Below are positions 7,508 through 13,698 of a stretch of 34,904 nucleotides of DNA, piece by piece. A program made the translations under genes and the position numbers. The DNA comes from an uncultured Clostridium sp. (GTDB lineage Bacteria; Bacillota_A; Clostridia; TANB77; CAG-508): positions 1 through 34,904 of the forward strand of contig CAKNIU010000010.1 of the NCBI GenBank assembly GCA_930980675.1, given 5' to 3'. A model generated the notes under the pieces. It had not been told where the DNA came from. It worked only from the letters and a program-made list of their open reading frames with translations, and ran no database searches. Within the stretch, counting starts at the first letter, position 1; each line of letters opens with the position of its first letter.

Positions 7508-7624
7508 TTGATTTTGTATTTGGTTCAACAACTGATAACCGAAAAAGAAAAAAACATAATATTAAGTCAAAAATCAGACGAAGAACTAGAAAAAAATGAA
7601 AATCAAGTTAAGACTAATGAGTAG
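7493..7624 (+). CDS. 43-residue peptide of a par-like antisense-controlled locus
   Basis: A 43-codon ORF, ATG 7493 to TAG 7622-7624, with an excellent ribosome binding site (AGGGGG, 7 nt spacing), a strong promoter upstream and its own terminator downstream. The peptide begins MNNSDLILYLVQQLI, a short hydrophobic/amphipathic helix, and the rest is highly charged (many Lys, Glu, Asn). The hydrophobic part is too short and polar for a confident membrane span. It does not show the Fst-family pattern (no central Pro-Ile segment). The start codon lies inside a direct repeat that is complementary to a facing antisense RNA, as in type I toxin-antitoxin loci. Toxin function is inference from the architecture only. 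Confidence 0.75.
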   Translation: MNNSDLILYLVQQLITEKEKNIILSQKSDEELEKNENQVKTNE

Positions 7625-7637
7625 CATTACATAGTCG

Positions 7638-7668
7638 AAAGAGTGGATTTCACGGTCTGCTCTTTTTT
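7638..7668 (+). terminator. Terminator of the small ORF, with loop complementary to the antisense RNA
   Basis: AAAGAGTGGA (7638-7647) pairs with TCTGCTCTTT (7656-7665) through 10 bp, two of them G-U, and a T-run follows. The 8-nt loop TTTCACGG (7648-7655) contains TTCACGG, which is exactly complementary to the terminator loop of the facing RNA. Confidence 0.8.
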
Positions 7669-7680
7669 GTTTGATAAAAC

Positions 7681-7715
7681 AAAAAAACGTATGTGCATTC
7701 ACGGATACACATACG
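7681..7715 (-). terminator. Terminator of the antisense RNA and probably of the virD4-like operon
   Basis: On the minus strand CGTATGTG (from 7715) pairs with CACATACG (to 7688) in a perfect 8-bp stem, closed by a further T-G pair, and is followed by seven Ts. The loop contains CCGTGAA, complementary to the loop of the terminator at 7638-7668. Confidence 0.85.
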
Positions 7716-7738
7716 ACTAAAACTTGAATAACAGCGAT
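7715..7738 (-). repeat. Direct repeats DRa and DRb, antisense RNA copy
   Basis: Plus-strand GACTAAA (7715-7721) and TGAATAACAGCGAT (7725-7738) repeat the blocks at 7485-7507. They are read here from the minus strand, so the RNA carries the complement. The 14-bp block is identical in both copies. Confidence 0.85.
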
Positions 7739-7765
7739 ATTACAAGTTCATTAAATTGTATTTAT

Positions 7766-7794
7766 ATAATATCATAATAATTGCAGTTTGTCAA
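7766..7794 (-). promoter_or_regulatory. Promoter of the antisense RNA
   Basis: On the minus strand TTGACA (7794-7789, consensus -35), 17-bp spacer, TATTAT (7771-7766), with an extended -10 TGA. It is the strongest promoter match in this part of the window. Transcription should start near 7759. It lies just beyond the stop codon of the virD4-like gene. Confidence 0.85.
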
Positions 7795-7809
7795 TACAAT
7801 TATGTAATT

Positions 7810-10047
7810 TTAATCACTTCCAAACAATTCATCAAATTTTGCTTCTAATTCTTTTTGAATATCTATTTCATCATCTGATGTATCTTGCATTTGTTTTGTA
7901 GCTTCATCTTCAAATCCCGGAAGAATATTTGCTGTCTGATTTCTAACATTTGAAGTATTATTCAAAGGCTGAATATTTGGTACTGATGCAAAACTTGGTC
8001 CTGCATTTGGAACTACACCGGCATTAAATCCGTTATTTTGAACTGCTGATGAACCCTGCAATCCTTGACTTCCTTGCGCTGGATTTGCTCCTGCCATATT
8101 GACATTAATTCCTTGAGGCTCTTGCATCGGGTTCATTCCTGCCATTCCTTGTGCCTGAGTTTGTGCAGTACCAACTCCCATACCCCCAACAATTCCAGAA
8201 TTTTGTTGAATAGTACTTATTGGCTCTACAGGCTTAGCATCCTCAAACAAATCATCTAAAGATTCAACTTTAACATCTTTATTCTGCTCATTTACATTCT
8301 CATCACCCGTATAAGGATTATATGGATTGTATTTTCTCCAGTTTCCTCTTTCTTGACATTCATAATCATTATGGTCAATTCTATTTGCATTAAAATCTTT
8401 AAGCATTGGAGTTTTAAAATACCAAAGCTTTTTAGCTATTATTGGTTTTAATCCTTTTTCAAAGATAATACAATCATTATTGTCCATTCTTCTTAGCTCA
8501 TCAGGTGTCATTAAAGCTCTTGCCATAATTTGATCTGATTCACTAAATCCTGTTCTTACATCTACATTATTTCTATTAACCGATTTGCTATTATGAGTAA
8601 TTGTTTTCTCTCCCAATTCCTTTGAAAAATATTCAACTGTTGCATACGAGTTACTTCCCAAAAATACGTGAGTATCACAGTTACCTATAATTGTTTCATA
8701 AGACTTTTCATATATTGCTTTTAATTGATCTAAGTTCTGTAATATAACACTAAATGAAATTCCTCTACTTCTACTTGTTGATATCTTTTTATCGAAGTCT
8801 GGTACTTGACCTATGTTTGCAAACTCATCAAGTATAAAGAACGTTTGAATTGGTAATTTACCACCATTTTTATCTGCAAAATCATATAACTGTTGTATCA
8901 TTTGTGAGAAGAATATTGTAAGTAAGAAATCATATGCACTATGTGTATCTGATGATACAACATATAAAGCTGTTTTCTTAGTTGCTATGTCAACAAAATC
9001 TATTGTATTTGTTGAAGTTACATCTGCTATTTCTTTTGAGTCAAATTTACCAAGCTTTGATTGCAATGTACTCAAAATTGAGCTATATGTTTTTTCTGAA
9101 GCTATTTCAACAGATTTGTAGTTCATTCTTGCAGGGTGGTCATAAGGTAACTGACTCATAAGTTCTGTAAGTAAGTTGCTTCCACCATTATTATTTGCAG
9201 CTCTAACTAGTTCTGCACAGCTTGCTAAGTTTTGTTCTTCTGGTGGTCTTGTAGCAATAATATAATAAATAAGAGCTTTAAGCAAAATTTCAGCCATGTT
9301 ATCCCAATATGGGTCTGTTGCCGTTCCTTCTGCCTTCTGTCCTTTTACTATTGTATTTGCTATAACGTCTACATCTATTTCATTTTGGATGTGTTGTAAA
9401 GGGTTGTAACTATCACTACTTGTTGGATTAACTAAATTTAATATTTTTATCTCATATCCATTTTTCTGTAAAAATCCAGCTGTTGTATCATATATTTCAC
9501 CTTTAGGATCTGTAAATACATATGAACCTAACATTTGATGTGCATTTGGAATAGTGTAACTTGAAGATTTACCAGAACCAGAACCACCGACGATTAGTAC
9601 GTTTATATTTCCTAATTTATTTAGTGGTAAATAATGATTTTGAGCTAAAAGTAAACCAGAGTTTCTACTTAAAACCCTATACTGCTCTCCTCCTTGGCAC
9701 CAATCGCTTGATCCATGTTCTATATTTTGATATTTTGTCTTTTTTCTATTTTTAAACGCTCCTATACCCACTGCCAAAGCAACAATTAATGTATACCACA
9801 AAGTTGTGCTACCAAACGCTCCAATTGCCTCGCTTGTGAATACTTTACCAATTGATGAGAATGATACTATGTTTTCAACTAAAGCTTCGATAAAAGGAGC
9901 TATATCGAATAATCCATCAACATATCTCTGACTAATGCTTAAAGCAATAGGCGCAACTAAAAAGATTTCGCCTATTGCCCATAATACTAACGCAAATATT
10001 ATATATTTTAAATTCTTTTTCATAAATTCACTAAATGAACTTCCCAT
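7810..10047 (-). CDS. VirD4/TraG-type conjugative coupling ATPase (orphan)
   Basis: Coupling proteins are hexameric membrane ATPases that feed relaxase-bound DNA or effectors into a type IV secretion channel. This 745-residue protein has two N-terminal membrane segments (about 14-37 and 80-97), then Walker A GGSGSGKS (154-161), SYVFTDPKGE (175-184) and Walker B FFILDEFANIG (403-413). It resembles the VirD4-like proteins of Gram-positive integrative elements (CD1115 type, from memory). An unusual Gln/Gly/Asn/Met-rich low-complexity region follows from about residue 610, and the protein ends with an acidic tail. It is the last gene of a three-gene operon with two unknown ORFs. No relaxase, VirB4 or other secretion gene is in the window, so it is either a remnant or works with parts encoded elsewhere. 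Confidence 0.85.
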   Translation of the reverse strand: MGSSFSEFMKKNLKYIIFALVLWAIGEIFLVAPIALSISQRYVDGLFDIAPFIEALVENIVSFSSIGKVFTSEAIGAFGSTTLWYTLIVALAVGIGAFKNRKKTKYQNIEHGSSDWCQGGEQYRVLSRNSGLLLAQNHYLPLNKLGNINVLIVGGSGSGKSSSYTIPNAHQMLGSYVFTDPKGEIYDTTAGFLQKNGYEIKILNLVNPTSSDSYNPLQHIQNEIDVDVIANTIVKGQKAEGTATDPYWDNMAEILLKALIYYIIATRPPEEQNLASCAELVRAANNNGGSNLLTELMSQLPYDHPARMNYKSVEIASEKTYSSILSTLQSKLGKFDSKEIADVTSTNTIDFVDIATKKTALYVVSSDTHSAYDFLLTIFFSQMIQQLYDFADKNGGKLPIQTFFILDEFANIGQVPDFDKKISTSRSRGISFSVILQNLDQLKAIYEKSYETIIGNCDTHVFLGSNSYATVEYFSKELGEKTITHNSKSVNRNNVDVRTGFSESDQIMARALMTPDELRRMDNNDCIIFEKGLKPIIAKKLWYFKTPMLKDFNANRIDHNDYECQERGNWRKYNPYNPYTGDENVNEQNKDVKVESLDDLFEDAKPVEPISTIQQNSGIVGGMGVGTAQTQAQGMAGMNPMQEPQGINVNMAGANPAQGSQGLQGSSAVQNNGFNAGVVPNAGPSFASVPNIQPLNNTSNVRNQTANILPGFEDEATKQMQDTSDDEIDIQKELEAKFDELFGSD

Positions 10048-10091
10048 AATCTACCTTCTCATTGGTTATGATTTTTTTTTAAATAATCAAA

Positions 10092-10391
10092 TTATGCTCT
10101 TTCAGCTTCTCCGCCTTTTTTGCTTCTTTCAGCTTTTCTAGCTATTGCGCTAGGAGTTAATCTTCTTTCAGATAATTTTTCAATTTTTTCTCTAACATCC
10201 TTAGGGATAGTAATTGGATTAACATCACTTACTGTTATTTCAAGTCCACTTAAATTTACTAATTCTTCTGGACTTTCTTTAACGTCTGCCTTTCCTTGAA
10301 CTGCACTACCAACCTTTTCTGTAGTCCTTTCTGGTACAAAATATAATGCTGAAGCTCTTACTGTTGGTCTCTCATTATTTGTTCCTTCCAC
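10092..10391 (-). CDS. Unknown 99-residue protein in the virD4-like operon
   Basis: I do not recognise this family. It starts with GTG, with a good AGGAGG 8 nt upstream, and lies 14 nt after the 170-residue ORF and 44 nt before the coupling ATPase, so the three are surely co-transcribed. No signal peptide or membrane segment is visible. The N-terminal half is hydrophilic and probably loose. The C-terminal part (from about residue 62: ITIPKDVREKIEKLSERR) looks helical and very basic, ending in KAERSKKGGEAERA. A nucleic-acid-binding or substrate-adaptor role would suit a coupling protein partner, but that is a guess. Confidence 0.75.
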   Translation of the reverse strand: MEGTNNERPTVRASALYFVPERTTEKVGSAVQGKADVKESPEELVNLSGLEITVSDVNPITIPKDVREKIEKLSERRLTPSAIARKAERSKKGGEAERA

Positions 10392-10405
10392 TAAATAATC
10401 CTCCT

Positions 10406-10918
10406 TTATTTTATTTCAAAAGTGAAATAAGATTTGTATGGTTGTAATTTACATTTTCCTTTAACTTCATTTGTTTGGCTATCTATGTATAATTTTGGCT
10501 TAACCTCTTCTGTTGTTTCAGGGTCGATAATTGTAAACGCTCTTTGTAAGTTTGGCGTATAATTAAAGTCTTTCATTTCCATTGGGGTTTCTGAATAAAC
10601 AGTGTCAAATTTGACTGGAATAGGTCTTTTAGATATTTTTAATTTGTTATCTTTAAGTAATCCCATATTGACAACTACTTTTTCTTGCCCAAAAGATAAT
10701 ATTACTAAGTCTTCTCCTTCTGGCTCTGGATAATCAACATAAAAGGTTTTCTTTTTCATATTGCCATTCATTTCTTCAGAGTACACTAATCTTTCAACAG
10801 TATATTTTGGATACTGTTTTTGTAATTCCTTGGCTGTTTTGTTAATTCTATATATAACTGTATTTACACCTTGCGGATCAGTTATACTAAAACTTTTACC
10901 TTGAAATTCATCAGTCAT
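10406..10918 (-). CDS. Unknown 170-residue protein, first gene of the virD4-like operon
   Basis: I do not recognise this family. The ATG is preceded by AGAGGTG and, further up, a perfect consensus promoter. The protein has no signal peptide or membrane segment and looks beta-rich, with many short alternating Val/Tyr/Lys strands, especially from residue 60 to the end (KSYFTFEIK). The Pro-rich stretch YPEPEGED lies near residue 70. It is translated directly ahead of the 99-residue protein (14-nt gap) and the VirD4-type ATPase. The association with a coupling ATPase is seen in the sequence; any function in DNA or protein transfer is inference. Confidence 0.75.
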   Translation of the reverse strand: MTDEFQGKSFSITDPQGVNTVIYRINKTAKELQKQYPKYTVERLVYSEEMNGNMKKKTFYVDYPEPEGEDLVILSFGQEKVVVNMGLLKDNKLKISKRPIPVKFDTVYSETPMEMKDFNYTPNLQRAFTIIDPETTEEVKPKLYIDSQTNEVKGKCKLQPYKSYFTFEIK

Positions 10919-10961
10919 CTTAGCACCTCTTTTCTTTATTTCTCATTAGTTCAACAATTAT

Positions 10962-10990
10962 ATTATACAACATTTAAAATAATATGTCAA
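10962..10990 (-). promoter_or_regulatory. Consensus promoter of the virD4-like operon
   Basis: On the minus strand TTGACA (10990-10985), 17-bp spacer, TATAAT (10967-10962): a perfect match to the sigma-A consensus. The leader to the ATG at 10918 is about 37 nt. A full-consensus promoter in front of an orphan coupling protein suggests it is actively expressed. Confidence 0.9.
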
Positions 10991-11020
10991 CTAAAATGTG
11001 AAACATACTTTTTTCAAGTT

Positions 11021-11902
11021 CTAGGATATTTTTTCATCAATTTCTTTTAATTCATTATAAACTTTTAATTGCTTTTCAGTTAGCTTTTTAGGAACTACTA
11101 TTTTAGTTATAATATAAAAGTTACCTCTGTTTCCTCTACCAAATTTGTACCCTTTTCCTTTAATGGTAAATCTTTCTCCACTTTCTGTTCCTTTTGGAAT
11201 TACAAGTGTAATTTCTCCATCTATCGCTTCAATATTTAGCTTTGTTCCTAATGCTGCTTGCCATGGAGTTATTGATATTTCTTTGTAAATATCTGCACCA
11301 ACTAACTTAAAGTCTTTTGTATCAGTAATTTTTACTTTAACTAATAAGTCTCCTCTGTCGCCATTATTTTTACCTGGCTTTCCTTGACCAACAAATCTAA
11401 TTTTATCTCCATTTTGAATGCCTGCTGGAATATTTAAGTTAAATGTTTTTGTTTTTCCGTCTACTGCTAATAATTTTAATTTTTTGGATGTTCCATTAAA
11501 AGCCTCTAAAACACTTACTTCTACTTCTGTTTCAATATTTTCGCCATTTATAGGTTCTTTTGACTTTTTTGCAGTTTGAGCCTTTGAGGTAGTCATTCCA
11601 AATAATATATCAATTATTTTTTCTTTAAAAGATTTTTTTACTTCCCTGTCTTTATTTTGCAGTCTCTTTTTTCTTTCTGTGTATATAAACCAATTTCTAT
11701 CATATCTTTTTCTTGACTTAGGGTCTGACAAAATTTTATATGCTTCATTTATTTCTTTGAACTTTTCTTCTGACGAATTATCCCCCACATGCATATCTGG
11801 ATGGTACTTTTTAGCTTGCTCCCTATATGCTAATTTTATTTCATCAATCGTCACTTTATTCGAACTAAGTCCTAGTATATTGTAGTAATCCTTAAAACTC
11901 AT
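11021..11902 (-). CDS. DnaJ-like (CbpA-type, type II) Hsp40 co-chaperone
   Basis: Stimulates DnaK ATPase and delivers unfolded clients. The 293 residues start with a J domain (about 4-66) containing the essential HPD at 34-36. The C-terminal substrate-binding domain (about 125-285) has DnaJ_C features such as LLVKVKI and VVPKKLTEKQ. The CxxCxGxG zinc finger of DnaJ is absent, and in place of the Gly/Phe region there is a Lys-rich linker with an odd hydrophobic IDILFGMTT patch. GGAGG lies 8 nt before the ATG. It stands alone on the minus strand, without dnaK or grpE nearby, so it is an accessory co-chaperone and not the main dnaJ. Confidence 0.9.
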   Translation of the reverse strand: MSFKDYYNILGLSSNKVTIDEIKLAYREQAKKYHPDMHVGDNSSEEKFKEINEAYKILSDPKSRKRYDRNWFIYTERKKRLQNKDREVKKSFKEKIIDILFGMTTSKAQTAKKSKEPINGENIETEVEVSVLEAFNGTSKKLKLLAVDGKTKTFNLNIPAGIQNGDKIRFVGQGKPGKNNGDRGDLLVKVKITDTKDFKLVGADIYKEISITPWQAALGTKLNIEAIDGEITLVIPKGTESGERFTIKGKGYKFGRGNRGNFYIITKIVVPKKLTEKQLKVYNELKEIDEKIS

Positions 11903-11956
11903 TTAACATCCTCCACTCTGTTAAATATGCTCAAAACATATTTTATTTAAAGTAGC

Positions 11957-12014
11957 AAATGCCATTTTGTTTAATTTTGCATTGTACTTAATGCAGTTAA
12001 AATAAATGGCATTT
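11957..12014. repeat. Long 58-nt hairpin in the yqeK-dnaJ-like gap
   Basis: AAATGCCATTT (11957-11967) and AAATGGCATTT (12004-12014) are a perfect 11-bp inverted repeat. Inside it TGCATT (11978-11983) pairs with AATGCA (11990-11995) and TTTAA with TTAAA. A T-run follows on the plus strand only, although no plus-strand gene lies upstream. It may still block transcription between the minus-strand genes, or be a remnant of a small mobile repeat. Confidence 0.6.
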
Positions 12015-12119
12015 TTATTATATCATATATATTTTCAAATTTCATTAGTTTTAAGGAAATTTTATAGAAAAAACCTTGTATACTAAATTTAAATTGTTTT
12101 CCTCTTTTCCAATTACATT

Positions 12120-12689
12120 TTAATTATTATTCATCAACAAATAGTTCCTCGTTTTTATGCTTTCTTCAATAATAACTTTTTCTTTATCTATATTTATTTT
12201 TAAAGTATCATCGATGTTTTTAATGATAGCTTTATCTAAGCTTTCAAATGCTATACTTCTTAAGTTTTCTACGCCTTCATACTTTCTAGTCTCATCAGTT
12301 TTGTCAGCAACAAATAATATTTTTTGAAGTAATGTCATATTTTCTTTTCCAGTTGTATGGCAAGCTATTGCTGTGCACATTTCATCATCAAAATCATATT
12401 TTTTCTTCGCTAAATCTCCTGCTATTTTTCCGTGCAATATTTGCGGTATAGCTTTTTCTGTTTCTGTGATTTTTATTTTATTTTTCTTAACATACTCAAG
12501 CATTTCTTCATCTGTCATTTCTTTTGCCATGTCATGCACTAATCCTACTAATTTTGCTCTTTTTACATCTCCGCCATATTGTATGCCAAGTTTTTCGCAC
12601 ATCTCCATTACTCCAATGCTGTGTGCATACCTTTTTTCGGTCAATTTTTCTTTAATTTCTTCTTTTAATAATTCAAAATCTTCTACCAT
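12120..12689 (-). CDS. yqeK: YqeK-type HD-domain symmetrical Ap4A hydrolase
   Basis: YqeK proteins cleave diadenosine tetraphosphate to two ADP. This 189-residue HD-superfamily protein keeps the metal-binding set: H23 in YAHSIG, the H52-D53 pair in VHDMAK, H86 in LHGKIAG, H111 in CHTTG and D129 in VADKTD. Length fits the family (about 185-195). The start is supported by GAGGG. It lies 11 nt downstream of ddl and is likely co-transcribed with murF-ddl. In many Firmicutes yqeK neighbours nadD and rsfS; here it is linked to cell wall genes instead. Confidence 0.9.
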   Translation of the reverse strand: MVEDFELLKEEIKEKLTEKRYAHSIGVMEMCEKLGIQYGGDVKRAKLVGLVHDMAKEMTDEEMLEYVKKNKIKITETEKAIPQILHGKIAGDLAKKKYDFDDEMCTAIACHTTGKENMTLLQKILFVADKTDETRKYEGVENLRSIAFESLDKAIIKNIDDTLKINIDKEKVIIEESIKTRNYLLMNNN

Positions 12690-12700
12690 ACTTTCTCCCT

Positions 12701-13690
12701 CTATTCCAATGCTAGTTTAACTAATTGATCTAAAAGCTCAGAATATTCCAATCCTTCATGTTCCCACAATTTAGGATACATACTAATTGATGTAAATCCC
12801 GGCATTGTATTTATTTCATTCAAATATACTTTGTTTGTGTCTTTTTCTACGAAAAAGTCAACTCTAGCGAGCCCGCTTCCGTCAACGGCTTTAAATGCCT
12901 TAACTGCGAGTCTTTTTATTTCTTCTATTGTCTCTTCTGGTATAGATGCTGGTATTACTGTTTTTGACTCACTATTATTGTATTTCGCATCATAGGTATA
13001 AAAATCTTCTGCAGATAATATTTCACCAACAGTAGATGCTAGCACTTTATCATTTCCTAATACAGCACATTCAACTTCTTTTCCCACAATTGTTTCTTCT
13101 ATTAAAACTTTTTTATCATATTGGCTTGCAGTTTGTATTGCTTTAATAAGTTCTACTCCATTATTTGCTTTTGTTACTCCCACAGACGAGCCTGAATTTG
13201 ATGGCTTTACAAACACAGGGAATCCTAGTTTTTTCTCCACCACATCTATTATTTCATCATTTTGAAGTTCTATCTCTTCTAAATCATCATCCACATATGT
13301 ATTTTCATTTTTTATATACACAAATTTAGCCATATTTATTTTGGCATTTTTAAGTATATATTTTGTATATACCTTATCCATACAAACGCTTGATGCTAAT
13401 ACTTTACAACCAACATAAGGTATTCCTAAAAGTTCTAACATTCCTTGTATAGTTCCGTCTTCTCCATAAAGGCCATGTAATACTGGAAAAACAACGTCTA
13501 CTTTTTGTAATTCTTCTACTATGTTTTTTATCCTCTTTCCACCCGTTAACCATTCACCATTTTTAGCAATTTCAATTTTATGTATTTCATATTTTCCTAT
13601 GTTCAAATTATCTATAACATTTTTTGCAGAAACAACAGATACATCATGTTCTGTTGACATTCCGCCGTAAATAACAGCTATTTTAATCAT
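12701..13690 (-). CDS. ddl: D-alanine--D-alanine ligase
   Basis: ATP-dependent synthesis of D-Ala-D-Ala, the substrate of MurF. The open frame extends upstream to a TTG at 13705, but the ATG at 13690 has an ideal AGGAGG 4 nt upstream and gives the expected KIAVIYGGMSTEHDVS N-terminus (329 residues). The ATP-grasp loop KPSNSGSSVGVTKA is near the middle, and NEINTMPGFT near the end binds Mg-ATP. The YDAKY segment has the Tyr typical of D-Ala-D-Ala, not D-Ala-D-Lac, ligases. The murF stop overlaps its ribosome binding site (8-nt gap), so the two are translationally linked. Confidence 0.96.
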   Translation of the reverse strand: MIKIAVIYGGMSTEHDVSVVSAKNVIDNLNIGKYEIHKIEIAKNGEWLTGGKRIKNIVEELQKVDVVFPVLHGLYGEDGTIQGMLELLGIPYVGCKVLASSVCMDKVYTKYILKNAKINMAKFVYIKNENTYVDDDLEEIELQNDEIIDVVEKKLGFPVFVKPSNSGSSVGVTKANNGVELIKAIQTASQYDKKVLIEETIVGKEVECAVLGNDKVLASTVGEILSAEDFYTYDAKYNNSESKTVIPASIPEETIEEIKRLAVKAFKAVDGSGLARVDFFVEKDTNKVYLNEINTMPGFTSISMYPKLWEHEGLEYSELLDQLVKLALE

Positions 13691-13698
13691 AAAACCTC

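Larger units (their letters stand above)
7681..7759 (-). ncRNA. Small antisense RNA (RNA II-like) facing the 43-codon ORF
   Basis: Predicted ~80-nt RNA from about 7759 to the T-run at 7687-7681. It has no plausible ORF. Its 5' part folds into a hairpin: AACTTG plus AAT on one side and ATT plus CAAGTT on the other (plus-strand 7721-7729 and 7739-7748, one bulge). The loop shows ATCGCTGTT, complementary to codons 3-5 of the small ORF. The 3' part is the terminator hairpin. It contains the complement of both direct repeats. Size, promoter, terminator and complementarity parallel RNA II of the pAD1 par locus. The VirD4-like gene ends just upstream on the same strand with no other terminator, so readthrough from it would also make this RNA. 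Confidence 0.75.

Noticed and set aside
7680..7760. CRISPR-type repeat or tracrRNA (minus strand contains GTTTTAG next to a hairpin)
   Set aside because: No repeat array or cas9 is present, and the promoter, terminator and complementarity to the small ORF explain the RNA better.
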